From positions 1 to 64,000 of the forward strand of contig CANHGK010000005.1 in assembly GCA_947460235.1 (NCBI GenBank): 64,000 bases of DNA, given 5' to 3'. The notes beneath the pieces were generated by a model. The model was not told the DNA's origin. It saw only the letters and a list, made by a program, of their open reading frames with translations, and did no database searches. The position numbers and the translations under genes were made by a program. The DNA comes from Paenibacillaceae bacterium (GTDB taxonomy: Bacteria > Bacillota > Bacilli > Paenibacillales > CANHGK01). Shown piece after piece: positions 34,952 through 43,510 of the stretch; the stretch's first letter is position 1; each line of letters begins with the position of its first letter.

Positions 34952-36471
34952 TGCATGTCCTCCTCAAATGAAACCACTTGATTGCGGCCTTGTTTTTTTG
35001 CAACGTATAAAGCCAAATCAGCACTGTGCAAGAGTGCGGCAGGAGAGTCTTTATCTTCAGGAAATGATGCAACACCAAGGCTTACCGTTAAGTCTCCGCT
35101 AGGCTGTTTTTCTTCGTTTGGAAATACCATTTCGGAGATGTTTGTTCGAATTTTTTCTGCGACTGCCATTGCATCTCGTTTTGATGTTGAAGATAACAGT
35201 ACGACAAATTCTTCTCCGCCAAAACGGAAGGACAAGTCATCTTTCCGGATGCTTTCCTTCAAAATTGATGCAACCATAATTAACACTTCATTACCGGCAA
35301 CATGACCGTTTGTATCGTTATATACTTTGAAATAGTCAATATCAAGAACAATCATTGAGAGCGGAATTTTATTTCGACGTGTGGTATTGAAGTAAGAGTT
35401 TAGCATCCGTTCGAAAAAGCGCTGGTTGTAAAGACCGGTTAAATTATCTGTGATTGCTAATTCCTGCGCATGAATAAATAACTGGGTATTATGAATTGCA
35501 ATTGCAGCTTGATTGGCAAGCGGAATGATACTATCAAGTTGCTCTCGGGTAATGGGTGATTTCTTAATGTTATTATCCAACAAAATCACGCCTAAATTCT
35601 CACCTTGAATGACAAGTGGAACGACCGCGAATTCATCCATATTAAACACATTCGCTAAGTATTTCTCGACATCATCTGATAAATTAAGTTTCGTGATATG
35701 CTTCGGTGATTGTTCAAATAGTGCTGTGCTCAGCACATTCGGCGGATCCATTGTAAAGGTAGTGTTTTTAACAACACCATTTAAGTCGACATCATGTGTT
35801 TTTGCTTCATTATCGTTTGTGATATAATCACCTAACGTCATATTTCCTTTGGAAATGGCGTACCACTTGGCAAGCCCCTCTTCCTCAGAAATCGAACCAA
35901 TTCCGAGTGCTCCTTTGAATTGCGTCTGATCTTCATTTACAAGAAACAACATTGCCCGATTGATCCCGTGACCATAACCTGCAGTGATTGCCGTCAACAC
36001 GATGTGCAATAATTTGCCGTGGTCATGCGTACTTTGAAGTGCTGTACTGATATGCCTTACGATATTCAAATCTTTTGATTGACGTCGCAATTGCTTTAGT
36101 AACCGGTCTGATTGGATCCTTGATTGATGTTTGGAATGCATATATTGTCCCCAACCAACCCCAAGCAATACATATAATACGTCAAGAAACACTTGGTCCG
36201 CGATCGGATGTCCGGTTTGCCATGATAATATCAACATGTTAACGATCGATGCCAATAAACCGCCAGTTGCTTTATAACTGATTCCAGCTATCCAAATTGG
36301 CAGAAACAATAGCCAGGGAACCATAGATTGATCGGCATAAAAACTAATAGAATAGGAGGTGACGATGATTCCTAAGGTTACCAGTAACCGATTTTGGGAA
36401 TCTCGAAGAAAAAAACGGAGCAAATTGATCAATGCCACGAAGATCATTGAACATAGCGCGAACGTGAGCAT
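34948..36471 (-). CDS. Membrane-bound GAF-GGDEF diguanylate cyclase
   Basis: A 507-residue cyclic dinucleotide synthase. The N-terminal 120 residues hold about five hydrophobic helices, then a helical linker, a GAF-like domain (about 140-320) and the GGDEF domain. The signature is GGEEF at 418-422, with an RxxD inhibitory I-site (RKDD, 409-412) exactly five residues upstream, so product inhibition is expected. DIDYFKVYND has the usual metal and base contacts. However, the Asp that contacts guanine in GHxxGD is Asn394 here (GHVAGN). ATG 36471 is chosen over GTG 36483 because AGGTGG lies 9 nt upstream of it. It is preceded by a GEMM-I riboswitch on the same strand. Confidence 0.9.
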   Translation of the reverse strand: MLTFALCSMIFVALINLLRFFLRDSQNRLLVTLGIIVTSYSISFYADQSMVPWLLFLPIWIAGISYKATGGLLASIVNMLILSWQTGHPIADQVFLDVLYVLLGVGWGQYMHSKHQSRIQSDRLLKQLRRQSKDLNIVRHISTALQSTHDHGKLLHIVLTAITAGYGHGINRAMLFLVNEDQTQFKGALGIGSISEEEGLAKWYAISKGNMTLGDYITNDNEAKTHDVDLNGVVKNTTFTMDPPNVLSTALFEQSPKHITKLNLSDDVEKYLANVFNMDEFAVVPLVIQGENLGVILLDNNIKKSPITREQLDSIIPLANQAAIAIHNTQLFIHAQELAITDNLTGLYNQRFFERMLNSYFNTTRRNKIPLSMIVLDIDYFKVYNDTNGHVAGNEVLIMVASILKESIRKDDLSFRFGGEEFVVLLSSTSKRDAMAVAEKIRTNISEMVFPNEEKQPSGDLTVSLGVASFPEDKDSPAALLHSADLALYVAKKQGRNQVVSFEEDMQ

Positions 36472-36500
36472 CGCAACGACCACCTATTTTCAGGATATAT

Positions 36501-36725
36501 TTATCTGAAAGAATTCTTTTTTTGTCTTAAAATCCCTGCTGAACTACTTCTGGTTGTTAAAAAAAATTCAACGTCTTGCTGATCAAAGCTGTGAGGTTGA
36601 TTGGATGTGCTAATAACACGGTCTTTTTCTATGGATCTTCTGAGTTGATGCTCAAGTGGTTCATGCGACTGAATTTGTTTCATAATTTCAATTCGACCTG
36701 CGTTGGCACAATCTGTTCGCCACAT
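36501..36725 (-). CDS. Small hypothetical protein between riboswitch and cyclase gene
   Basis: A 74-residue hydrophilic protein (MWRTDCANAGRIEIM...), first open frame after the riboswitch and terminator on this strand. The ribosome binding site TAGGAGGG lies 7 nt before ATG 36725, which is the main reason to believe it. It has no family I recognise and no hydrophobic segment. It ends 30 nt before the cyclase start, so it would be the first gene of the operon. It could instead be a leader peptide or a by-chance frame with a good site. Confidence 0.5.
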   Translation of the reverse strand: MWRTDCANAGRIEIMKQIQSHEPLEHQLRRSIEKDRVISTSNQPHSFDQQDVEFFLTTRSSSAGILRQKKNSFR

Positions 36726-36754
36726 CTTAGAGCCCTCCTATTTTTGGTTAGGAA

Positions 36755-36796
36755 TTAAAAATGGAACGACCACGAACAAAATCGTGATAGCCCCAT
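36755..36796 (-). terminator. Expression-platform terminator of the cyclase operon
   Basis: Read on the minus strand, ATGGGGCTATCACGA (36796 to 36782) pairs with TCGTGGTCGTTCCAT (36775 to 36761) over 15 positions with one mismatch and some G-U pairs, followed by a T5 run. It lies between the GEMM-I aptamer and the first gene, so it is likely ligand-controlled. Confidence 0.8.
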
Positions 36797-36816
36797 CGAT
36801 GTATTTGGAATGCGAA

Positions 36817-36917
36817 CAAACGCGATGATCGGCAACTGGCTAGCATGGTATTGAATACCGAAGCCCCTATAGTTTTGCGCCCTTGTCTTTCGGCAAGTTT
36901 GCCCGTATCGATGTTTG
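36817..36917 (-). promoter_or_regulatory. GEMM-I (c-di-GMP-I) riboswitch of the cyclase operon
   Basis: On the minus strand: P1 CAAAC/GTTTG (36917-36913 with 36821-36817), GGGCAAAC, a P2 hairpin CTTGCC-GAAA-GACAAG (imperfect), GGCGCAAAAC, GGGGC, a P3 hairpin GGTATT-C-AATACC and the receptor GCCAGTTGCCG. The base equivalent to Vc2 position 20 is G and position 92 is C, the c-di-GMP-specific pattern. A terminator hairpin follows. The aptamer precedes the gene for a GGDEF enzyme, so it should report the product of its own operon. On the plus strand this interval is just the upstream region of the gene at 37042. Confidence 0.92.
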
Positions 36918-37041
36918 TATTGCGATTGTATCGGAATATTCAGTTTATTACAAGGGCAAGTTTGGTTTTATGTTAATGAAGGAATTTTGAACGCGAGTGA
37001 TGAATCTTAAGAAGTGCACTTTAAATCCAAGGGGGATACAC

Positions 37042-37821
37042 ATGCGCAAACTTGCTAAACGACTTGCATTCGTTGCGGTTGTAACCGGTTTGATTTTTTC
37101 GACCGTTTCCGCCGAATTTGCGATGGCAAAACATAAAACCAAAAAAACAGGAACCACTTCTGTAAGTACACCTGTAGCCACAGCAACCCCTGTTCCGGTG
37201 ATTGCTTGGGATTCTGTTGAACAAAAATGGTTGACGCAACTAGGTAAGGTTACATTGGGACCACGAAAAGTTTTTTCGTTCCGCAAATGGATGGGGCAAC
37301 AAAAGGATATGCCAGATTTGAGTCTGAAATCCGCTGAAAAAATTGCATCATTGCTTTATCAAGGTGCGTTAAAAGCTTCATTAATTATTGGAGACCGAAC
37401 GCCGCATACGAAACAAGTGGATGCATCAAGTATTGGTTTTGATGTTTCTTTGAAAAAAGACAAACAAGATTTAACATTTATGAATCAATATACGGCGATC
37501 ATGTCATTGAATTCAACTGGTTCATCTAATGTTTGGACTTTGGAATGGAGTGCTCCAAAAGACGATAAAACGTGGACGGCGAATACGCTTACCATTACCT
37601 CTGTACAGATTGCGTCGCCAATTCAATTACAAACGGATATCTATTCTGCAGTAGGCGTGAAAACATTGAAGAATCAAGGGGTTCCTGGTTTGTTGGTTAA
37701 AATTTATGGCGAAAGTGCAAAAGTAAAAAAACATCTCGTTTCTAGAGATTTTTATGCGCCGACACCGACTTTAATGACTACCGGTAAACGTGCTGAAGAT
37801 ACAACAATAACCGCACAATAA
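37042..37821 (+). CDS. Secreted hypothetical protein preceding the pilus operon
   Basis: A 259-residue protein with a clear Sec signal peptide (basic start MRKLAKRLAF, hydrophobic core, cleavage near AEFAMA-K at about residue 30). A Thr/Val/Pro-rich linker follows, then a globular domain of unknown type. ATG 37042 has AAGGGGGA upstream; earlier in-frame codons from 36997 have no ribosome binding site. It lies 40 nt before pilB in the same direction and could be co-transcribed, but it has no prepilin signal and I recognise no family. Link to pilus function is positional only. Confidence 0.75.
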   Translation: MRKLAKRLAFVAVVTGLIFSTVSAEFAMAKHKTKKTGTTSVSTPVATATPVPVIAWDSVEQKWLTQLGKVTLGPRKVFSFRKWMGQQKDMPDLSLKSAEKIASLLYQGALKASLIIGDRTPHTKQVDASSIGFDVSLKKDKQDLTFMNQYTAIMSLNSTGSSNVWTLEWSAPKDDKTWTANTLTITSVQIASPIQLQTDIYSAVGVKTLKNQGVPGLLVKIYGESAKVKKHLVSRDFYAPTPTLMTTGKRAEDTTITAQ

Positions 37822-37861
37822 TTCATTATATTAATCGCAGCAGGGAAAGGACGTGAAATCG

Positions 37862-39535
37862 ATGAAAATGGGTGAGTTGCTCATCAATAGCGGAATGGTC
37901 ACGCAGGAACAAATGGAATTTGCATTAAAAGTCCAACGTGAAACGAAGCAAAAATTAGGTGAGATCTTAGTTAAAGAATCCATTTTGACGGAGCGTCAAA
38001 TTCTTGAAGTTTTGGAATTTCAATTAGGATATCCGGTCGTAAATTTGTTTGAAGCACAAATTGATCCTCCGATATTAAAATTGGTCCCAGAGTCGGTTGC
38101 CCGTAAATACGTATTAATTCCGATCGATCGATCGAAAGATAAATTAAAAATCGCGATGAATGACCCACTCAATTACGATGCAATTGAAGAAGTGCGAATG
38201 GCAACGGGATTGACGGTGTTGCCTTTTATTGCATCGAAACAAGAAATTGAACAAGCCATCTCCAAATATTATGGATTCCGAGAATCGGTAGATGCGTTAA
38301 TCGGCCAAACTGGGATAGAAATCAACGAGAAAGAATTATCAGAACGTGATGCGAGTGATTTAGATTCTCCAATCGTAAAATTGGTGAATCAAATTATTAT
38401 GACCGCGGTCCAGCAAAAAGTGAGTGATATTCACATTGAGTCGCAAGAAAAAGCGGTCATCGTCCGATTTCGCTTAGATGGAGTTTTGCGAACAGAACGT
38501 ACACTTCCGAAAAACACACAAAACGTAATTATTTCTCGCCTGAAAATTATTGCAAAATTAAATATCGCAGAAAAAAGATTGCCGCAAGATGGACGAATTC
38601 AAATGAACGTTGAACATCGCCGGATTGATATTCGCATTTCGACTTTACCAAGTGTACATGGTGAAAGTGTTGTTATGAGGATTTTGGATCAATCATCCGG
38701 TATTAAGAAAATTACCGAACTCGGTATGCTTGAAAATAATCAGCGAAATTTCGAAAAATTACTAGGCAAGCCAAATGGAATCATTCTCATTACAGGACCA
38801 ACGGGAAGTGGAAAAACATCCACATTATATTCTGCCCTCGGCGATGTGAATTCTGATGATGTTAAAATTATTACTGTCGAAGACCCGGTCGAATATCGAA
38901 TGGATGGGATTACGCAAGTTCAAGTCAATGCACAAATCGGCTTAACCTTCGCATCAGGATTGAGATCCATTTTGCGACAAGACCCGAATATCGTTATGGT
39001 CGGTGAAATTCGCGATACGGAGACGGCAGAGATCGCAATTCGTGCATCGTTAACCGGACATCTCGTGCTTAGTACATTGCATACGAATAGTGCGGTTGAG
39101 ACCATTAGCAGGTTGGAAGATATGAGTATTGAACCGTATTTGATCGCATCATCTGTAAACGGAATTGTTGCACAGCGCTTGGTTCGAAGAATTTGTCCGG
39201 ACTGCAAAACGCGGATCCCGGCGCCGCCATCGGTTGTTAGTTTATTTGAACGAGTGCAAGTTACGCCTTCTCAAGAACCATTACATGTTTACCATGGTAA
39301 AGGTTGTAATGCGTGTCACAAATCGGGGTACAAGGGCCGACTGGCGATTCATGAGGTATTGGTTATTGATGATGGGTTGCGTCGTTTAATCGCGCAAGGT
39401 CGTCCGAGCGAAGAATTGAGAGCGTATCTTAATAAGATGGGTTTTCGAATGATGTTGGCCGATGGCCTTGTGAAATCGATGCAGGGTCATACGAGTATTG
39501 AAGAAGTACTCAAAGCGGTCAGTGAAGAAACGTAA
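37862..39535 (+). CDS. pilB: Type IV pilus assembly ATPase PilB (GspE family)
   Basis: A 557-residue secretion-type AAA ATPase that powers pilus extension. The N-terminal GspE_N/MshEN domains occupy about residues 1-145; MshEN domains of some PilB homologues bind c-di-GMP. The ATPase domain has Walker A GPTGSGKTST, the Asp box ITVEDPVEYRMDGITQVQVN, Walker B LRQDPNIVMVGEIRDTETAE, a His box LSTLHTN, and a tetracysteine zinc site (CPDC and CNAC). ATG 37862 is 10 nt after AAAGGA; GTG 37853 is too close. First of pilBCMNO. Confidence 0.94.
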   Translation: MKMGELLINSGMVTQEQMEFALKVQRETKQKLGEILVKESILTERQILEVLEFQLGYPVVNLFEAQIDPPILKLVPESVARKYVLIPIDRSKDKLKIAMNDPLNYDAIEEVRMATGLTVLPFIASKQEIEQAISKYYGFRESVDALIGQTGIEINEKELSERDASDLDSPIVKLVNQIIMTAVQQKVSDIHIESQEKAVIVRFRLDGVLRTERTLPKNTQNVIISRLKIIAKLNIAEKRLPQDGRIQMNVEHRRIDIRISTLPSVHGESVVMRILDQSSGIKKITELGMLENNQRNFEKLLGKPNGIILITGPTGSGKTSTLYSALGDVNSDDVKIITVEDPVEYRMDGITQVQVNAQIGLTFASGLRSILRQDPNIVMVGEIRDTETAEIAIRASLTGHLVLSTLHTNSAVETISRLEDMSIEPYLIASSVNGIVAQRLVRRICPDCKTRIPAPPSVVSLFERVQVTPSQEPLHVYHGKGCNACHKSGYKGRLAIHEVLVIDDGLRRLIAQGRPSEELRAYLNKMGFRMMLADGLVKSMQGHTSIEEVLKAVSEET

Positions 39536-39565
39536 AGAGTGGCCAAGAAGGAGAGATGATCGGCG

Positions 39566-40774
39566 ATGCCGTTATATGCCTACGAAGCTGTTAATACCAA
39601 AGGCAAAAAAGTAAGCGGCGTATTACGTGGACAGTCCAAGCAAGTGGTCATCAATGAATTGCGGACGAAGGGCTTGTCACTACGCAGTGTGAAAGAGAAA
39701 GAAAAATCGATGCTTGATATGGAGATTACGTTTGGGCCTCCCGTTAAGCTTGAACATTTTGTATTTTTTTGTAGGCAATTTGCGACGTTAATACGATCAG
39801 GTGTCATGATTGAACCAGCAATTAAAATGTTAGAACAACAAGCGCCTTCAAAGAAAATGAGAGAAGCGCTTGGTGATGTGTTGGAACAATTGAGAAACGG
39901 GATGTCTATTTCTTCGTCAATGGCAAGGCACCCTGCGATTTTTCCGCCAATGTTTACGAACATGTTAGCGGCAGGCGAAATTACTGGAGAATTGGATCAT
40001 GTGTTAACACGATTGGCCGTTCATTATGAAAAAGAAAATAAAACGATTAAAAAGGTACAGTCGGCAATGACGTATCCGATCATTGTCATCACAATTGCAC
40101 TCGTCGTTGTCGGATATTTGTTAACCAATGTTGTGCCTGTATTTGCTGGGATGTTCAAACAACAGAAACTTGAGTTGCCCCTTGTGACGAAAGTTGTGCT
40201 TGGAATAAGCTCAGGGTTACAGGAAGTATGGTGGGTAATTATTCTCGTGGCTATTGCCATCTGGATTACCTTTGTGAGAATCAAGAAGGATCCGGCCGTT
40301 GCAATGATATTAGATACGTTAATATTAAAAATACCTCTTTTCGGAGAGTTGTATTTAAAAGCTTCGATTGCGAGATTAACTCGGACATTATCAGCATTAT
40401 TCAAAAGCGCGGTGCCAGTACTCCAAGCATTAGAAATTACGGAAAAAGTAATTGGAAATCGACTCATCGAAAAAGTATTGCGTGAATCGCGTGAAGGACT
40501 CCAGCAAGGTAGACCACTTTCAGAAGCATTTTCAACGAGTAAAGTATTCCCTCAAGTCATGACACAAATGGTTGTGATCGGTGAGGAAACCGGCCAAATC
40601 GAGGAAATGTTAAGTAAAATCGCGGATTCGTACGAAGAAGACGTAGAACAAAATGTGGAACGTCTCAAATCATTGATTGAGCCATTAATGTTAGTGATTA
40701 TTGCAGGTTTAGTTGGGATAATCGTTATGGCGATCATGTCGCCGATGTTCAAATTATATGAGAATTTCCTATAA
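39566..40774 (+). CDS. pilC: Type IV pilus inner membrane platform protein PilC (GspF family)
   Basis: A 402-residue polytopic protein, the inner-membrane platform for pilus assembly. It starts MPLYAYEAVNTKGKKVSGVLRGQS, shown in part, typical of GspF/PilC. Two homologous T2SSF domains (about residues 65-190 and 270-390) each carry the FxRQxATLxxxG-type start and GE(I/T)(T/G)G(E/Q)(L/I) signatures (AGEITGELD; IGEETGQIEE). Three membrane helices end each repeat. A GAGAGATGATCGGCG leader precedes ATG 39566. Confidence 0.94.
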   Translation: MPLYAYEAVNTKGKKVSGVLRGQSKQVVINELRTKGLSLRSVKEKEKSMLDMEITFGPPVKLEHFVFFCRQFATLIRSGVMIEPAIKMLEQQAPSKKMREALGDVLEQLRNGMSISSSMARHPAIFPPMFTNMLAAGEITGELDHVLTRLAVHYEKENKTIKKVQSAMTYPIIVITIALVVVGYLLTNVVPVFAGMFKQQKLELPLVTKVVLGISSGLQEVWWVIILVAIAIWITFVRIKKDPAVAMILDTLILKIPLFGELYLKASIARLTRTLSALFKSAVPVLQALEITEKVIGNRLIEKVLRESREGLQQGRPLSEAFSTSKVFPQVMTQMVVIGEETGQIEEMLSKIADSYEEDVEQNVERLKSLIEPLMLVIIAGLVGIIVMAIMSPMFKLYENFL

Positions 40775-40796
40775 ATAAAAGAATGGGGGCGAAAAA

Positions 40797-41747
40797 ATGT
40801 TTCGATGGTCCAAATCAAAGATCTATGGTATCCAGTTGCTGGACTACGAAATTAAGTGCATCGGTCTCCAACCAGCAAATAAAACATGGCAAATTACGGA
40901 TCAGATTCGGATGCCATTGCCGCTGGGGACGATTATGAAAGGGAGAATCATGAATAAAGAAGTCGTGATTCAGCACTTACAAAGACTGGTGTATGAGAAT
41001 CATATTGCGAATAGCCAAGTTTACATTACGATTCCGACATCTAATGTATTGTTGCGCAAAACGACGTATCCTGCCTTGCCGGATAAAGAATTGCGTAATT
41101 TAATTGATGTGGAACTGCACGGAGAAGACAAACTACCGTTCAAAAACCCGGTGTTTGATTATGTGCGCATTAGTGCACCAAATGCAGATAAAATGAATGA
41201 TGTATTAATTTTTGCTTCGCCAGAGGAGTTGATTAGTAGTTATACACATGCCGTGCGTTCTGCTGATTTAAAAGTAATTGGTGTCGATATTGCGCCACTA
41301 GCTACGTATCGGGTGATGACGAGCACCCAACTTAATGATCATGCGCCATTGCGATTTGCCATGTTGAACGCAGAATTGGATCATGCGGATATTTGTATTT
41401 TTGAGAATGGGTGGCCGACATTTATCCGTTCAGTTGCCTTGTCTTCGAGCAATGTGATGTATTCTGAGAATGGTGCCACGGAGGCGTATTGCCGTACATT
41501 ATCAATTGAACTATCAAGAATTTTAAACTTTTTCAAATATACCGTATCGGATAACCATGAGGAATTGGAAGTCATTTATTTTACAGGGCATGCAGAACAT
41601 GTTGCCGTCTTGCCTGATTTTCTGAAGAACATGTTTCATGGAGAAATTATTCCGATGCCTGTTCCTGAGTTTGCTAAAAATCGTCCGGAATCAATTAGTT
41701 CGTTTGCGGTTCCGCTCGGTTTAGCGATGAAAGGAGAGGGGCGGTAA
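40797..41747 (+). CDS. pilM: Type IV pilus assembly protein PilM
   Basis: A 316-residue cytoplasmic actin-like protein that connects PilN at the membrane to the pilus machinery. GIQLLDYEIKCIGLQ corresponds to the N-terminal ATP-binding region and VYITIPTSNVLLRKTTYPALPDKEL is typical of PilM (given in part), followed by YFTGHAEHV in the second subdomain. It is somewhat short for PilM (usually 340-350), and the strict GxDIG start is replaced by GIQLLD, as in other Firmicute PilM proteins. ATG 40797 follows GGGGGCG. It overlaps pilN by one base. Confidence 0.85.
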   Translation: MFRWSKSKIYGIQLLDYEIKCIGLQPANKTWQITDQIRMPLPLGTIMKGRIMNKEVVIQHLQRLVYENHIANSQVYITIPTSNVLLRKTTYPALPDKELRNLIDVELHGEDKLPFKNPVFDYVRISAPNADKMNDVLIFASPEELISSYTHAVRSADLKVIGVDIAPLATYRVMTSTQLNDHAPLRFAMLNAELDHADICIFENGWPTFIRSVALSSSNVMYSENGATEAYCRTLSIELSRILNFFKYTVSDNHEELEVIYFTGHAEHVAVLPDFLKNMFHGEIIPMPVPEFAKNRPESISSFAVPLGLAMKGEGR

Positions 41748-42361
41748 TGTCTTCTTTGAATCAATTTCGACCGATCGAAATCAATTTATATCAACAACGA
41801 ACGAGAGAATTTCGCGGCCCCAATGGTAAGTTTTTAGTCATTGGTTCTGTATATACGGTATTGTTCCTTGCTTTGATTGTTTGGGCAAATATTATTCAAA
41901 GTAATATTGAGGATTATGATCTAAAAATTAGTGATGAACAATCTAAAATGACAACCTATCAAAATCAATTGCAACAAATGAATGCCGGAGGACGTTTGGA
42001 TGTTTGGGCAGATTTGCCGAATGCCATAAGACGAAGTCATTTGGAGCCGTTGCAGCTAATGAAGGATTTTGCTAAGTTTTTGCCGGAAGATACATCCGTC
42101 ACAGAATGGATGATTGACGAAACCAATATTTTGCGTTGCAAAATTGATTTTGGTTCCACAGAATCCTTTACAAATTTCAAGGCAACCATTGATCACGATG
42201 CTGAATTCCACATTGTTAGAATGGATACGTTCATGAATAAACCAGTGATTGATGTGCAAGGGGCGATGCCTTCAACAGCGTATGTCCCGGTGACAACCAT
42301 ACAATTTGATTTTCAAGTGACTCCTCCAATCGTAGATGAACAACAAGGAGGACAACCGTGA
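41747..42361 (+). CDS. pilN: Type IV pilus assembly protein PilN-like
   Basis: A 204-residue bitopic membrane protein. The N-terminus (MSSLNQFRPIEINLYQQRTRE) is the short PilN-type peptide that docks into PilM, shortened here to IEINLYQQRTRE. One membrane helix follows (about residues 30-48), then a coiled coil and a periplasm-facing ferredoxin-like domain. ATG 41747 uses the last base of the pilM stop, with GGAGAGGGGCGG upstream. Sequence divergence is high, so the call combines the N-terminal motif, topology and gene order. Confidence 0.85.
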   Translation: MSSLNQFRPIEINLYQQRTREFRGPNGKFLVIGSVYTVLFLALIVWANIIQSNIEDYDLKISDEQSKMTTYQNQLQQMNAGGRLDVWADLPNAIRRSHLEPLQLMKDFAKFLPEDTSVTEWMIDETNILRCKIDFGSTESFTNFKATIDHDAEFHIVRMDTFMNKPVIDVQGAMPSTAYVPVTTIQFDFQVTPPIVDEQQGGQP

Positions 42362-43017
42362 TGAATCAAGAAACGAAACAAACTTTTTTTCTTAGCTTGA
42401 TTTTATTGTTGTTGTTGGCGTTGTTATTTATGTATTGGATAAAACCTAAGATTGAATTAAGATTTGATCGGATCGATCAGCTTGAGGAAGTGAAACGTCA
42501 AACGGCGGATACAAATTGGCGTGTAAAACAGATGCAACAAAATGGATTGGTGGAGCGTTTCTATATTGGTGCAACGCGAAGAGCCGTACCTGAAGATGCG
42601 AGATTACCGAACTTATTACATGATGCTCGAAGTTTGGAATTGATTAGTGGCATTCCATTTTCAACTTATGATTGGAAAACGGATGCGACTCCAATAACCG
42701 TTTCTGCAAAAACTCATTTGGGTTCAGGGAACGTACAAGTCATTCCGGTCATGTTGCAACACACATTTAAGGCCAATTATGATCAGCTAGAAAAGCTACT
42801 TCAAGAAATTGAAGATATGCCCCGATTGATGCAAGTTAAACAAATGTCAATTCATACATCATCCACGAATCCGGTAAGTATTAATGACAGTGCAAAAGAT
42901 CTCAACGTGGAAATGGTTATTGAGGCATATTATGCACCTGCATTAGTTAATGTCGTAGAAAAAGACGGGGATGAGCTTCCTGCCCTCCCCCGCCTGAAAG
43001 ATCAACCATTTGAATAA
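42361..43017 (+). CDS. pilO: Type IV pilus assembly protein PilO-like
   Basis: A 218-residue bitopic protein with one strongly hydrophobic helix at about residues 8-27, a short coiled coil and an extracytoplasmic domain. Topology and position right after pilN identify the PilO role (PilN/PilO heterodimer). AAGGAGG (42345-42351) is 9 nt before ATG 42361; GTG 42358 is an alternative. It is the last gene of the operon. No pilin, prepilin peptidase or pilT gene follows. Confidence 0.82.
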   Translation: MNQETKQTFFLSLILLLLLALLFMYWIKPKIELRFDRIDQLEEVKRQTADTNWRVKQMQQNGLVERFYIGATRRAVPEDARLPNLLHDARSLELISGIPFSTYDWKTDATPITVSAKTHLGSGNVQVIPVMLQHTFKANYDQLEKLLQEIEDMPRLMQVKQMSIHTSSTNPVSINDSAKDLNVEMVIEAYYAPALVNVVEKDGDELPALPRLKDQPFE

Positions 43018-43018
43018 G

Positions 43019-43507
43019 TTATTTAGAAACAGCGAGCTGATACGTTTCAATCGGTTCGCTGTTTTTCCATTTAAAATATGCGTAATGATACGCGTACCCT
43101 TTGGAGGTTAATTCTTTATAGAAAACTTCCCAAACTTTAATATCGTGTACGACTCCGGGGGTTACCCGAATGATTTTGCGCAAAGAATTCTGATTAACTA
43201 CGAAATCTGAAAAATAGCTTGGAGGTGGTTTCGATGTCGTGTCGTCGATACTGACGTTTTGACCTTCAACCCACCCCGCAAATGGACGATCATTGCCGTC
43301 TATGCCCCAAACGATCCACCATTTTTTTTCGCCATGAAAATGATCCAATTTTAAGATTTTGTTGATCGAAATTTTTTCTCGAATAAGAGATATTGCAATT
43401 GCTTCTTCTGAAGTTCGAGCATCCAAGCTGCTGCTTACCCCGTTCATGAGATAGGTTGTGATTAAAAGGACTAATAAGATGACAGTGATGATCATATTCC
43501 GCTTCAT
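43019..43507 (-). CDS. YpmB/TseB-like membrane-anchored protein
   Basis: A 162-residue protein with an N-terminal membrane helix (residues 5-24) and an extracytoplasmic domain that contains WIVWGIDGNDRPFAGWVEGQN near the middle, shown in part. Size and pattern match YpmB (DUF5590), recently linked in B. subtilis to cell elongation through PBP2A (TseB). It lies 3 nt downstream of the deaminase gene, in the same direction, and abuts pilO tail to tail with a 1-nt gap. The start has only a weak ribosome binding site, suggesting translational coupling. Confidence 0.75.
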   Translation of the reverse strand: MKRNMIITVILLVLLITTYLMNGVSSSLDARTSEEAIAISLIREKISINKILKLDHFHGEKKWWIVWGIDGNDRPFAGWVEGQNVSIDDTTSKPPPSYFSDFVVNQNSLRKIIRVTPGVVHDIKVWEVFYKELTSKGYAYHYAYFKWKNSEPIETYQLAVSK

Positions 43508-43510
43508 TAT

